From: Adineta ricciae
Lineage: Eukaryota > Rotifera > Eurotatoria > Adinetida > Adinetidae
DNA: 64,000 bases
NCBI GenBank assembly: GCA_905250025.1
Contig: CAJNOJ010000092.1
Span: forward strand, 302,186 to 366,185
Direction of reading: 5' to 3'
Shown: positions 49,004-62,577 of the stretch, piece by piece
Position numbering within the stretch: position 1 is the first letter of the stretch
Layout of the letters: each line of letters starts with the position of its first letter
The notes under the pieces: generated by a model
What the model was told of the DNA's origin: nothing
The model's database searches: none
The model's input: only the letters and a program-made list of their open reading frames with translations
Position numbers and translations under genes: made by a program

Positions 49004-52000
49004 ATGGAACATGAAACTTTACAACGCCGTTCCATGGCTACAATCAAGAATATGGGTACGAATGACCTACATTTATCCTATTCACAAATTAAATTTCACT
49101 TCGCTTTTCTATCAGGTGTAAATTCGTATTCGCAAATTATAGCTGCATTTCGTGCTCAAGGAGACCTTACAGAAGATCAATCAAATATCTTACCCGTACT
49201 TCAAAATACGCTTGGCATTTCTCGAGAACGACACACAGCTGAAATCAAACGTGCACTGTACGATGAACAGCTGGCTGAAATAGCCACTAGGTAGAGTTGA
49301 TTTGTTTGTTCTATTTTCTTCTATAGTTTTCTTTTGCTTCAGTATTAATTCATCGTGTGACACAGATAATTGGGAAGTCGAAGCTGGCAATAATTGTCCA
49401 ACAGTGGTTCATCGTCCTCCAGATACGAACAATGTTCAACTAGCCGAACAAGTTCTACAAACAACGCCACCCAGTTCTATCATTCAGCATAAAAAACAGT
49501 TTACTAAAGCGAATTTAAGTATGTTTCTTCGATTTTCCATTCGATTCACCTCGGTCTTATATCTAGATCACGATTTACAACAACTACTCAATGATGAAAA
49601 ACGATACAATGGAATTATTAACGCCACACAGCAACAACAAACACAAACGAATACTGTTACCAAACCCAATTTCAATAATACAGATATCAGCAGTGAGTCA
49701 GTCTTTCCCGGTCAAAGACAGATATCTTACATGTTTATGTTTAGCATCAAAAGTAGTTCGTCTTGTTCGTGCTAAACAAGTGACAAAACCGAAAACAAGT
49801 TTAGATACTTTAATCGAAGTTGTGCAAAAAGAGTTACTTCGTGTTAATGGACAATCGCATTCGATTCCACTTCCATCATCATCATCATCTCCTTTGCAGA
49901 TACGCTCGTTTTCCTCACCGAAACTACAAAATCGAATATCACAATCGAACATCAACCCACATCGTTCGTACATATCATCAATTTTACCATCGTCACATCC
50001 TGCTTCGTTGACATCGCAATCGAACCATTCATTTAAGATAACACGTAAACGTGGACTGCCGAATTACAATGCAGTCAAGCGCCTATCATCCTTCCAACAA
50101 CGAAATCGTTCGTTTACTAACGATGAAGATGATAACGATTACGCAGAATATCATCATTTGGAAGATGGCCCAGAAAATATTGAAGACATTGTTCGTGATG
50201 TAGTTGATGCACTTGTTGCAAAAACAATTGTGAACACGGCACCATATGTTGTTAATATGCTTACTGCTATCCCTAATCATAGGAATGGAAGCAGCACAGA
50301 ATCAAAATTCGCAACAAGCACTGTCAATGCATTCGTATGTATTGACTGTTTGATGTTATTAGCATGAATACTGTTTTGGTTTCTAGAATACATCAACAAC
50401 AAAATCTCAAGGTACGATGTCAAAATCGGACTACTATCGAAATGATTTTACAGTCCTTTCGTCAACTACAAATGATTTACGACACTCAGTACAACAAACA
50501 TCGCCATTGAAATCCCAATCAGCCTCATCATCTCAACAGCAACCCCAACTGCACCATCCACAATTGATCATTCAACCAACAGCAGGTGCTCCTCTATCTA
50601 CGGTACAAGGTGCAACCACACCAACTCTATTTGTTACACCGCGAATATTGAATTTTCAAACCGTGGTACCGAAACCAACAGCAAATATTCAAATTGGCAA
50701 CACGAAAATTATTCTCGTTTCTCCATCTAACATTACTCAGCATTTACCACATTCCACAACGCCGATTCCATCCACAACAACACCAATTATACAGCAGCAA
50801 CAGCAACAACAACAATCGAGTCCTGTCAAAGTCGTTAAATTTACTACAACGAATAACAATAATTCTAACAATACAAACTCATTAGCTGCACGGTCAACAA
50901 ACTTGCCCCTCAACACAACTCAAACATCGACGTTGACATTACCGAAGAATGTTCAAATCGTCATACCATCACAATCACCATCGACCATACAATTAACTCG
51001 ACCACATAATGACGACGCAAATAAATCCCTTCCAACAACCATTCGTCCAATTACGACTGTTCCAGTGACATTAACAACGTGCACAGTTGATCAAATTCCT
51101 CAAGCGGCACAAGAAGTAACAATAAGCGCATCACCAACATCGTCACCACCTTCAACAGCCAACACATCCGATATGCAGCAGCAACAAACTTCACTAGGTA
51201 CACAAACTAATGTGCTTCATTCGAATACAACAGACCATAGTCACACAGGTTCCACTGTAGGAAAACTACGTCGACGCTCATCAAGTAGTATACTGATTGA
51301 TAAACCTGTGGGCAAAATTTTACTACCGATTGCTAAATTTCTACCTATTTACTCGACTATCAGTAGCAATGATCATAGTTAGTCTGATGAGATAAGCATC
51401 AGATCATGCGGTCACTATGAAATTGAAACATCAGCTCCCTAACAATGTACATGCAGAGATCATACTTGTGATAAAGCCCTTTTTTGTTTTGATTAGGCTG
51501 AATACATTGGTCACTTTCTTCTCTTCTTTTTAAGTATTAAATGCAGACAACCCAGGTTCGTCATCAGTTGTTCTTCAACAACAACAACAATCATCACCAT
51601 CAGTATTGAACGTGACTACAGCAAGAACAAGTCCAACGAACGACGAAATGATTAAATCGGTTGCAGTTAATTTTCAATCACAACCTCAACAAATTCAAAG
51701 ACCACCATCAACTCACGGACCAATGATTTATCGAATGACATCCGTGAATCCAAGTATATATCACTTCTCTAATATTTACTTGCCTAGCTACATTCTGTTT
51801 TAGATGTACCTGTGTTTCGTGTACGTGCAACAACAGCTCCGACATCAACGACTGTACTGAATAAATCGATCAAAACTGATCCTAAGCCAATATCAGTAGC
51901 TACAACTAGTAGCATGTGCTATGAACCAAAGTCAACGCATAATCCTTCAACGGCAGGAGGATCTGTTTCTGTATTAGCGTGCTTCAAAACAACAAAGAAA

Positions 52001-53093
52001 AGAAATAAGGTACGCAACGTAACAATTTGAATCGTATTAATTCACATCAAATTCTTCTACTTCTCAGGAACGTGCGATCATGCCACGACCAAGTGCAACT
52101 GATCTAAATGATGCACCGAATGATTTACAGCAACGTTCGAGCACACCTGCAAACAGCAATAATCTGTCTATGGTTCTCACTAGTGATATATCAAATAGTA
52201 ATTCATCACCTGATTATCGTCAACATGTGTGTCTTGTTCAACAAACAAGTCTATCATCCACGTTCTCGGATGATATTCCTTCGAACGTGCTTTCATTGTC
52301 TTCACACGAACAAACCAATGACACGGCAACGTCATCGTCAAATAGTATTCCAATCGCACGAAATCATAGTATGGAAATCAATTCAATTAAAGGAATCACA
52401 ACACCGAATGTTTCGCGATCATCTTCACCCTTACACTCAACACCAAAACCATTCACGGAAGATAAATCTATGCAGTGTATTAATCAAAACAGCACAAAAG
52501 AATATGATCCTATGGAAACAACAACTGGTATATTTTCTCGTCTTAGAATCGACAATGTTACATTCATATTTTTAACTATCATAGATTCAGAACCAAAGAA
52601 GCGATACAATCACGATGACAGTTGGACAGTAATCGCAGACAGGTAGTTCATCATTCGTAAGAAATAATCCACCTCCAGTGTAATGTTTTTAGTCTTCTAC
52701 GTGATATTCTCACTCATGATGTTTTTCATACATTCGACGGTGATTGTCAACAAAATTTATCGACCGAATTCACTCTTATACAAACAAACTTGGCTGTAAA
52801 TATTTGAACTTCAACGGAAACCTTATCAATTGTCTTGTTTATTATTCTTTCAGAGTGGAAAGATTTTATCAAAAGATGCATTGATCAATTCTGTACTTGA
52901 TGTTAAACGTAAAGTCTTCGATAATGATTCATTGAAAGCATCCGAAGACAATCTGGACAAACTATTTCAATATTTTCAAACTGAACTTGCTGAACGATGT
53001 GATGAAACAAATGAATCAGTATGTAGAATCATTCCGTACACTTCTATGAACTAAAATTATTGTCATTTTTAGAAACGCTTTCGACAAGAATAA
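49004..53093 (+). CDS. EMSY: EMSY-like ENT-domain transcriptional repressor
   Basis: A multi-exon gene starting MEHETLQRRSMATIKNMG. Exon 2 supplies the ENT domain: VNSYSQIIAAFRAQGDLTED, then ILPVLQNTLGISRERHTAEI and KRALYDEQLAEIA, a clear match to EMSY (S-x-R-H-x-A-E-x-R-R-A-x-x-D). CDTDNWEVEAGNNCP follows, equivalent to the W-S-I-E-G-R-R segment. The body is long, Ser/Thr/Gln/Pro-rich and disordered, with CAG/CAA-coded Gln runs at about 50789-50817, spread over many exons. The C-terminal exons (KRYNHDDSWTVIADR, ILSKDALINSVLDVKRKVF) are conserved-looking, and the final exon encodes KRFRQE with TAA at 53091-53093. In vertebrates EMSY is a chromatin repressor bound to BRCA2, HP1 and the SIN3/KDM5A complex. 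BRCA2 binding cannot be judged here. Confidence 0.85.
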
Positions 53094-53682
53094 ATTCTTC
53101 ATCTATTTTCAATTCTCGTTGATATTATCGTTTATTTATTTTTAGTATTTCTCTTTGTTATCTATGTGTATATATTTTCTATTCAATTCTCTGATAGAAC
53201 TTGGACATGAAATTGTAATATCAATTTACTTTAGATTCTTTCATTCTGCAAAAAAAGCCTCTCTTAGATTTGTTTGCTAAACAAAACTGTATGTAAGCGT
53301 GCGAGTGTGCATTTGCTTTTGCTTAGTGTTTAAGCAAAAGAAATGATAGATACAAAGAAAAACAAGCAAAGTGATTCCTTTTTTGTTCCTTGCTTTGTGT
53401 ATTATTTTATCCTTTCCTCTGTTTTTTTTCTCTCTTTCTCCCTCTCTCTCGTTCTTTCTATTCTTCTCTTCATGGAAATAAGAAATATAGACAAAATAGG
53501 ATAAATTCTATGACTGACTTGTGATCGAGATGACATGTTCTTTTTAGTAATAAGAACGAATGTGTGTGTGTATGTGCGAGAGAGAAAAAAAAGTGTCTGC
53601 GATATTATTTCATAATGTTTGAAATTATTCATTTTCTCTCTCTCTCTCTTTCCTTGACATTAGATGAATCGGTAATAGTATA
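53094..53682. other. Intergenic, 3' flank of EMSY and promoter side of GIT
   Basis: About 590 bp, AT-rich, with CT microsatellites (about 53423-53452 and 53633-53651) and a short TG run near 53560-53572. No gene recognised. Confidence 0.45.
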
Positions 53683-56600
53683 ATGCCTAAAGCTTTGGAT
53701 ACGACTGGCCGAGAATGCCATGATTGTGGACAAAACGGTAAGAGATGCAAGGAGTGCGTTTGTTGCTTTGCAAGTTTGATGTGTTAATGAATGAACGAGC
53801 TTTCTTTTCCTTGATGTTTGAATTGCTCTTTCTGCCGAGATGAAAAAATATCATATTGACATATTACGTTAAATCCGAGAAGGCAAGATATTAATGACCA
53901 AAGAACATGATTGAGTGTCCTTGGCAAGTCATCAGAAATAGTATGTTAACCATGTGTGCAAGAATAATGAATCCGATAGTTCTCAATTGATAGAAGAAGA
54001 AATATGTTGTTGAAATACAATCAGTAGCTAAAACACAAAGTTATGTTCGTTTAGTGTTTGTTGTATAAACAGTCATTTGTTGCTATTGATGATAGATCAA
54101 TAGTTGAAATGTCTTAATAATAATCGATGATTATGTGACATGATCTATTAGATCGAAGTCGTCTTTCTATTTCTTATCAGATCCTCGATGGTGTTCGATC
54201 AATCATGGTGTGCTCGTCTGCGACGAATGTTCTAGTGTACATTTAAGCCTTGGCCGACACATATCACAAATAAAATCTCTCGAAAAAAGTCATTGGTCAC
54301 CGACACAACTTAATGTACGAGCTCCGTTGGTTTCCAACTCGAAAAAAGCGAATGTTTCTTCTTATTTTCTTTTTTGTATTTTAAGTTAATTAATGAATTA
54401 AGTTCACATGGTGCTAATCTAATTTGGGAATATAGTCTCCGTGATCCACACAATAAATTACCACGAAAGAAGCCAACAGCAAATGATGCATTCCCGTAAG
54501 AAATCATATTCATTCGTACAGAAAAATGAATTCGCTGTGTATATATTTACATATGAATAGAATTAAAGCCGATTTTATTCGAGCTAAATATCAACAAATG
54601 GCTTATGTTAATCGATCGAAGGACGAAACAAATGGAACCTTGGAAGATATAAATTTAGTATGAAAATGAGAAGTTTCATATTTTCCATTGCATTATTTCG
54701 CCTTTTCCCTAGCAATTACATTCGATTGTGAGAACAGATAATATTATCACATGTCTCAGATTTCTCTCTCAAGGAGCCGATCCAAATTTTCGCAATCCAG
54801 TTCGTTACTTCAGGCCGAGAAGAGATGATTTATACCTTTTCAATTTCTTTCATAGGAAACTGGAACATCGGCTATGCATGTTGCAGCTAGCCGTGGCCAA
54901 CAAAACCAAATCGAAGTATACTCATCGTTTCATTTTGCAACGTTCATCTGTCTGAATTGTATTACATAGTTACTCTGCATTTTTGGTGGTGATCCAGCGA
55001 CCATCGATGCTTCGGGTGTACCTCCCGACGAACATGCCAGGTGGATAATATTCGATCCTATTTCAAAGCTCACATTTCCTTGTGTAGAGTCAATGGATAT
55101 ACTGATTTAGCTGATCGTTTGATTGAATTGCAGTATGAATTGACCGATCGTTTGATATGTTTCATTGGTGGCAAACAACCCGATCACAAAACCGATGAAC
55201 ATATTCTTTTGGCTAATTGTGATAAGATGTGAGTAGAATCTGAGTGATGAGGTAGTATTGAAGTTCAGTTTCCTTTTTATAGCATGAATAGATCTTCTCC
55301 AACATCAATTGCTCGTCAGAAACTTCAACAAGTGCGTTAGAAATACTTGCGCGTTTGGAAATTCGTTTTTCGATGTACCATATTTCAGTTATCAGATACA
55401 CTTTTCGAAGATTTGGCTATGGACATATTCGATGAAGTAGACCGACGTGAATTAAAATCAAGTAAATCTCTGTTGTTGTTTTTTTCTATCTCAAGTCTAG
55501 AACTGTTCCATTCTCATCATTTGCAGTGTGGCAGACGCAAGTGGACAAGTCGTTAGTTCCTCTACATGTTGTTCCATTTCTACCTGTTAATCCAACGTTG
55601 TCCGCGACCAGAAATCAGGTACGAACACCGCAAGATAGAAAAACATAACGTTTAGTACGATCGATTGATAGGGACGGCAAAAATTAGCTCGATACGGAAT
55701 AAAAGAATTTCATGGATTTATTTATGATGTATTGGATGAATTTCGTCGACGATACCTTCATTTTATTCAACGAACACCCTCCGTCAAAAGTACTCGAAAT
55801 CGATATATGTTATTCCAGTATCCTCAAGATATTTCGTTTTGTTCGTATAGGTCCGACATTATCTCGACACAATGATGATCTGGCAGCAGCATTGATTGAA
55901 TCTGATGATGAACCATATTACGATAAAGTTGCATCCGATGAAGAATCCAGTAGTTTAGAACAGCAAAAGCGAACAAAACAGAGTAGAAGATTGAAAAAGA
56001 TTGGAAATCATTCCAATCAAGATTCAACCGAGAATGGTGTACTCCCATCACCATGTGTAATGATAAAACTAACAATTTACTTGATAGAAGTTTTATTGGA
56101 TATCTCTTTAGACTACGACTGAATTGGATCATTTTCACGAAGGAATTGCCGATTCGGATCATTCAAATCCTTTGAGAACACGTGTAGCAAATACAGAATT
56201 GCAAGTGAAATATTTGGCATCTGCTCATTTGGATCTCAAAAATGAATTAACGGTATTACATCAGATGGTAAACATAAGAGTTTATGCATATGCCACATTT
56301 CTAATCAATATATATCTCTGAATAGATTCAACGATTACTCGATGAAAATCTTTTGAGTAAACTCGACCAACAAGTTCCAGATCAGACATCAGTGCCTGCC
56401 ATCAGTGATGAAACAAGCAAAATTATTCTTCGAGTAATCTATTTCGAGAGACTTCAGATCGTTGAACATATGAAAAGAGTCTTTTTTAGTCAGAAAAAAA
56501 AATCTACAAATGAAACAGAAGAATGATTTTTAAGGTTATCGTTGAGATTTAGATACTCATCACGATGCCAAGTAGATACTTAGTAGTAATACTAATCATC

Positions 56601-57828
56601 ACTAATTCATTAGACCATAGTTTATGTTTTAATATACCATATAGAAGAAGTATCTGTATGTATTCTCATCTTACTTTTCTTTTCTTTAGACATCTCAACT
56701 ATTTTTTGATAATATTAGTCGTAAATCAAGTCCATTCATCGAAAGTGACTACGACAATACAACCCTACTGGACGATCCGGACAAGTGAGTAGTTCAGTTC
56801 ACTCAAATGCCTTCTATTTTCTTTCAAAATATTTAGTCCATTGTCAAACTTAACAACAACGGCGGTCTTCAGCGGTGATAAACGGTACTAATTGACAAAA
56901 TCTGAAATTTCTATTTGAGAAACTGATATTTCTAGATCGAGTCGAAATGTCCATCGATTTCCACAAATCGACGAGTATTCGTCGGACACTTCCCGTTCGT
57001 ATCGACATACAGATTTCCTCAGTCGAAAAATCGAACCATCTATACCGAAATCGGCGACAAATCCCACGTATCAACCGTACAAACGAGAGATTCCAATAAG
57101 TATCCAGCGTTCTCGTTCTTGCTCCGAAGGCCGCAGAAAACTCATCTCGCCAGCAACGCTCGTTCGTAAAGGTAATATTTTTCGTTTAATAGCTGAAACA
57201 TTCATATATATTTCTGCATATGATCGACTAGGTTCGTTTAATCATGTACCATGGCATAATGATGTGATCGAACATACACGAAACATCACCTATCACGTCA
57301 CGGAATTTTTTACGTTAATTAAACAAAATCAAACTCATCGGTATAATTTTCAAAACATACATCTGATAACCATCGATATTTTTCTTCTTGAAGATATGTT
57401 GCTTATGCTGAACGAATCAATCATTCAGTTCAAGACATGATTCGACTATCGCATCGAGTAAGTACACATGATAATACTCATCCAAGTACAAACATACACT
57501 TGTTCGTTTGAACTATCTCTTAGTATTCATTCTATGAAATAAGTAAGCACAAAAATCTGATCATTTGAAAGAAAACAGTGTTTGAATACTAATCCGAAGG
57601 ATCGAAATCAATAGTAGATATCAACCTTTATCTTTTCCTTCTTAGATGATCTGTAATGAAGATGTCCGAACAAATCTGAACATGTTAATTGCAAATACAC
57701 AGCAATTGTTATTTCATGCAATGGCCATTGATGACAATCCAACATCACCAGTTCATTTTCTTATTGATGATTGTTACGACATCGCCCTTGCTACACGAAA
57801 TCTTCTTCATATCTACGAAAAGCTATGA
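53683..57828 (+). CDS. GIT-family ArfGAP (G-protein-coupled receptor kinase interactor)
   Basis: Start MPKALDTTGRECHDCGQN, then a 440-nt first intron, the longest in the gene, then DPRWCSINHGVLVCDECSSVHLSLGRHIS. Together these form the ArfGAP zinc finger C-x2-C-x16-C-x2-C with the catalytic Arg of LGRH. Further exons: ELSSHGANLIWEYSLRDP, then ankyrin repeats (RTDNIITCLRFLSQGADPN, TSAMHVAASRGQ, YFGGDPATIDASG). A Spa2-homology region follows (KLSDTLFEDLAMDIFDEVDRR, LPVNPTLSATRNQGRQKLARY). A coiled-coil and Ser/Arg-rich linker lead to the C-terminal FAT-homology domain, from VIEHTRNITYHVTEFFTLI to DIALATRNLLHIYEKL. GIT proteins stimulate GTP hydrolysis by Arf6. They scaffold PIX and paxillin at focal adhesions, centrosomes and synapses. 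All three functional regions are present; exon joins in the middle were only partly traced. Confidence 0.92.
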
Positions 57829-58793
57829 TTCAACGGAACAATGTTACTTCTGTTCTTTATCCGTGTCTTTCATGTCTTCCGATTGTTCATATATACTCTA
57901 ATCGCGTATTTGTATTTGAAATCAGCTTTTATCTCTGAAATTTGTAGTGTATGACTTTTTACTATTTGATATCCGTTTGAATTTACACTTCCCCCCTTTT
58001 TCATGATTTAAATAAAATATCATAACAAAACAAAAATAACACACGTCGGATGACGATTTTTTTTTGCAAGTAAATCGCACGTCATATGACTTATTCACCA
58101 TGATAAGAATAAGAGAAAAACACGCGAAGACTAGGCCTAAGCAGGTTATACGAACTAATATTGGTTTTTCTTTGTGCGTTAGCAATAAATAAGACGATTA
58201 GATTTACTCAAGTTATATTTGCAAAGTAACATTTAGTAATCTTGTCAATTGAGACTTTGTCAGGTCGGGATAGAATAGACGAAGAACAGCAAAGCAAAAA
58301 GTAAAACTAGAACAGTCCTAATAAATAAACAATCATCTGATGACATAGAGACCAAGATAAGTATAGTTTGTCGACGTCAATGGATATCTAATGCTTGAAT
58401 AAACGGTGACGCAATTTATTTTTTATCAATGTCACATTATTTCTCGAATCATCCTGAATATACTAAATACACAAGCATCCAGGCACTCCAAACAAAAGCC
58501 ACACACAGTCAGCCGTTCGCTGTACTTCTGGCATATCTTTTTAATAACAGTATGTTGTTCTTTTCTGCGCGCTTCTTATCATATCTCTGATATGATCCTT
58601 CCAAGTGTTCTCATGACCCAAAGAAATAACAAGATGTAAGCTTTTTTTTCTGAACAGGACATGCACTTTAGTTGGAACAAATGGACTAACACGAACATAG
58701 AAAAACAACAAGAAGAAAAAACAACAGAAAATTGATAATAGACTTTGCCACAGTGTTGTAGAAGCGCTGACTTGATGTACAATCTGACTTGAG
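57829..58793. other. 3' flank of GIT, no confident gene
   Basis: About 960 bp. Minus-strand open frames at 57922-58185 and 58541-58915 encode hydrophobic segments, but they lack supporting splice context or recognisable similarity. AATAAA-like sequence on the plus strand at about 58011-58017 may end the GIT transcript. Confidence 0.35.
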
Positions 58794-58937
58794 TCACAAA
58801 GTATCGCGAAAGTCAAAATCAACAACATAGGAAAGACTGCACGTTGAATAAACCAGAGAAAAAGAAGAAAACATATTCCAGGAAGACAGACATACAATGG
58901 CACACGCACACACATACATACACCGTGATTCGCAAGA

Positions 58938-59192
58938 TNATGTATTCGAATAAAACAAGGGTACAGCAGGTAATGAACTAGCTGACATAGCAGTTGGAGA
59001 AGTTGTATTGGAATAATAATGATAATTATGATAATGATTATTATTATTGTACATTCTCGGATAAGAAGATGCCATACTACTAGTGGATCTCATACGGCCA
59101 GTATTTGAATTGGCCACAGGTATTGAATGTGAATGCTTAATACGCTGTTGTTTAACAGGCGATTTTCGGTTGATCATATTCATATTTGGCAT
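58938..59192 (-). CDS. Hypothetical Ser/Asn/Tyr-rich exon, possibly a first exon
   Basis: ATG at 59192-59190 opens 84 codons: MPNMNMINRKSPVKQQRIKH, then a Ser-rich stretch (RMRSTSSMASSYPRMYNN), an Asn/His/Tyr-rich stretch and SASSLPAVPLFYSNT. The next codon contains the undetermined base 58939 (TNA) and could be a stop or sense. Codons look protein-like, and basic Ser-rich N-termini of this kind occur in signalling and RNA-binding proteins, but no downstream exon could be identified with confidence. A GTACCC donor-like site lies in the last codons. The function is unknown. Confidence 0.3.
58939..58939. other. Undetermined base (N)
   Basis: A single N that falls in codon 85 of the minus-strand orphan exon (TNA) and decides whether that frame stops there. 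Confidence 0.99.
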
Positions 59193-60671
59193 GATGATAT
59201 GTGCAGTAAAATGTCGATTGTAACGACAGAAAACACAGAAAAATAAGAGCTAATCTAGAAGAATGAAATTGAAAATTTTTCATTTCGAATAGAGTATACA
59301 TCTAGTCAGAGTTGAGATTATATTCATTCGTATAAATACTGGTAAAAGGTGAGACATTAATAAGCAGTATTTATGTTGCTTTGTAAGGCAAGAGAAAATG
59401 GAGGGTCGGAGGGGCTCACATGCATAGACATAAAAAAGTGACGACAGACAAATAGAAAGGCACTATTACATTACGCCCCTATACGCTGTTTGTGATTGGT
59501 CGAAGAAAAAAAAGAAACGGAGGAGAAAAAGAAAGAAGCAAGTCTACTCATACAACAATGATCGAGGCTGACTGACGTTCGCATTAACGTCAAAAATAGA
59601 CTAGGGTATGCGCGCGTATGAGGAAAAGAGCGCTTGTGTGTAGGCGAAAAAAAAAAGAGAACGAAAAAAGCCCCTACGAGACATTTTTTTCTGCCCCTTC
59701 TTCCATTTATTTTCTTGATAGCTGATGACGATGATGATTATCAAAAATTTGTCGAGCTCTCTTTTTGCACAGCTGTCTGCTTCTATATTCTCTTTTTCTC
59801 CCTTGCATAGTTTACATCAAAAAGAAAATCTAACGGAAGAAAAATGTCGCTTGTTTACCTACAAATCTACGTGTTACATCGGTAGTGCAACGAAACAAAA
59901 CCGTGTCGAATACATCGTCATCAAGCATGACAAAGAATAAAAGAAAAAAATGCGAATAATTTTCCGGTACTATTAGTCCTGTCGAAAAAGAAAAATAATC
60001 AACACAACAACTCATCGATAGAAAACTAGAGCAATACTTTTGAGATTGTTATTTCATAGAAATTCAGTTATACGACCTGTGTGTTATCGCGTAGTTCATG
60101 TTCGTGTATTGTGCACACATATGTGTACGTCGTTGACCTTCTCTCTCTCTCCTTCTCCGTGTGTGGCGATCGGACACATCGACGGATAGAGAAGAGTTCA
60201 AATGAAAAGGGATATTGCTCGTTCGTTCGCGCGCTCGTTCGCATGGGACATGTATGCCTCGTATAATGAGTTTCTCCTTTTCTCTCTTTTTCTCTCTCTC
60301 TCATTCTCTTTTTCTTCGATCTTCCTCTTCCTTTTTTCTATCCAGAATGTTCTTCTCTCTAATCAACTCGATGCGGGTGTGTTCGTTCGATGGTTGGTAG
60401 TATAGAGTTGTAACCGACGGCCGACGTAGCGAATAAACAAATCGATGGAGAAAAGAAAATGACATGAGCGAGGAAAAAATCACGTCTCCATGTACGTCTA
60501 CATAATACGATATTTGATAAACGCACGATGAAAAATTGATTCTTTCGATAACAGAAATAAACAAGATTTTCAAGGGTCATTATGAAGGCTGTTGCTTAGA
60601 AACAAAGTAAAGCAGCATCAGACTTTTTGTTTACATTGCACAGCTGAGAGTCACATAAAACGAAAAGAACG
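59193..60671. other. Divergent intergenic region with pyrimidine/purine tracts
   Basis: About 1.5 kb between the orphan minus exon and the UPF0193 gene. It has C/T-rich runs (about 60138-60160 and 60270-60345), GA-rich runs and overlapping low-complexity frames on both strands that read as non-coding. No RNA gene was recognised. Confidence 0.4.
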
Positions 60672-61694
60672 ATGTTCAATGACGATGGGCTATGGGATGA
60701 TCGTAGGCCTGAGCGTGTAAATCATAAAAATAAAGCTAAGGAAACAAACAGATCGTTGAAAAGTAAAAGGTGTTTCGATGAATCGTGGATGAATGTCTCG
60801 TTTCGATTTTTATAGTACTGGCCGATGAAGCACGAGTGAATAACTTTCAATTCTCTCAACTTACGAATGGCATGCTACGTAAGAAAGATCTCTGAGATCT
60901 AAAACAAATATGCACGCAGCTATTTGATCTTTTTGATCTGAAAGAGAATCATGTAACTAATTGAGAATTCTTAGGCGGTGCATCCGTGTCAACAAATCCT
61001 GAATCATTATCGATTCAATCGAAAGTACCAATAGCTAAACGAGTAAAACCGATTCGACCGTCTAAGTACATACGAATGACTACTTAATTTCCTAAAGAAA
61101 AAATTCGATCTCTTCTAGTAACTCACAGCCATCAGGATTGCGTACTTATAACGACATTGTTAATTCAAATGCATACACTCAATCTGATTATCGTCCAAGA
61201 CCAACGAGTAATTCTAATCTTGTCATGGCTGTGCTTCACTTGTTATGTTGTATATTTTGTCTGTATAGAAGTGCGCACTGATCACGAGAAAGATCGTTTG
61301 GCAAATCTCATGGCATATGGGATTGATCCGTCAAAGATGCCTTGTAAACCTAGTGATTGCTCGCCGAGTGCAAATCGCGAAATAGATCGATTCGATGAAT
61401 GTAGGCTGAGTTAAAAGGAACTTTTCTTTTGTGTAAATTAATTCAAATCTTTTAGTGGTACTTGAAATTGAAGAGAGAAAAGAATTTCTTGAACACATGA
61501 CGGCACTTGGTAAACGAAGAGAATATCAAGAGGTTATTTCAAATGAAATTGCTGATGTAAGAAAAGCTTTCACTTTCGATGACAAAAAACCATTCGCGAA
61601 CGATGTACTTCTTTAGAAAATACGCGAAATGGAACAGATCGATCGTCAACGTTCGAAAGCATTAGAACAACGTTTGAACCAACATTCCAATTAA
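60672..61694 (+). CDS. UPF0193 family protein (C22orf23/EVG1-like)
   Basis: Seven short exons beginning MFNDDGLWDDRRPERVNHKN and ending QRLNQHSN with TAA at 61692-61694. Joins used: AAA A|GTAAAA to ATAG|TA, CTA C|GTAAG to TTAG|GC, TCT AA|GTACAT to CTAG|T, ACG A|GTAATT to ATAG|AA, GAA T|GTAGGC to TTAG|TG, and GAT|GTAAGA to TTAG|AAA. Diagnostic C-terminal block: LEIEERKEFLEHMTALGKRREY, then ISNEIADKIREMEQIDRQRS, strongly like the UPF0193 signature. DHEKDRLANLMAYGIDPSKM precedes it. The function is not established; vertebrate relatives are linked with ciliated tissues in expression. The N-terminal exons are variable and less certain than the C-terminal ones. Confidence 0.72.
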
Positions 61695-62577
61695 TTAGTT
61701 TTCTCCAACGCCGTGTGTTCTAGTCGTAACAGAAGAATATTAAGACTAAATATATCATCAATAATGCAATTTATATTCATAAAATGAACTAAGACTTCGC
61801 ATATATATAGACTTCTTTTAACAATGTCGATCTTTTATGTGCTTCGTTTGCCGATGACGTCAAAACAGTCTAGTTTCCTTTTTGTGTGCTCAAATGGAGA
61901 TGGTGAATAGATAGAAAACAGGAGATTCATGTTATTCGCACGGTTGATAGGTTGGCTTGTAGAAAAACATTCCAAAGCAAACAGAACATTCGTTTACTTA
62001 TTTTCGGTACTTTAAACTTTTGTTTTCATTCGATTTTCACTGAATGTTGTTTTGCTTCTCTTCGAAAACTTACAAGTGCATGACGAAAAAATAAACCTAC
62101 ACTTCAGCGACTATCAACACTGGACGTTTACTAGAAAATGGATAGTGACACCAAAGGACATCAAGCCAGTTATGTTTAGCATATGAATCAAATTCTTCTC
62201 ATATACACGTGTTTGTTGTACATGTTGTTGTTGGATTTATCGATTGAAGTGATAAGCTTTCCATGACTGCAATATCAAGGTTGTTCCTTTCGTATAAATT
62301 GTCAAGGATGAGCGTTTGATTGGATTATATCGCAGTTATCGAAGCTCGCCGTCTATTCATCTATACTAAGGAAAGATCTATCAGTTTCCTTTCGTCTGTT
62401 TACGGCATAGAATTTCATCAATCAATCCATATTTCAGATAGGAAGATGTTTTCGAAGGTGATTCGATACAAATGTAGAAATCGAGTCGTTTATATAATTT
62501 TGAAAAAAATTTCGTAGCAAAACTGAGTCATTTACTAGGCACCAAACACCTTCCTTTATTTTTCTCGATTCAATTAT
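61695..62577. other. Intergenic between convergent genes
   Basis: About 880 bp between the end of the UPF0193 gene and the end of the minus-strand secreted-protein gene, so mainly 3' UTRs. AATAAA-like sequence occurs near 61759. No exon was recognised; a short plus frame at about 62320-62517 is not convincing. Confidence 0.4.

Noticed and set aside
58541..58915. Minus-strand hydrophobic frame of 124 codons
   Set aside because: It could encode membrane helices, but T-rich DNA yields such frames easily. No signal, no family and no clear joins to the orphan exon at 59192.
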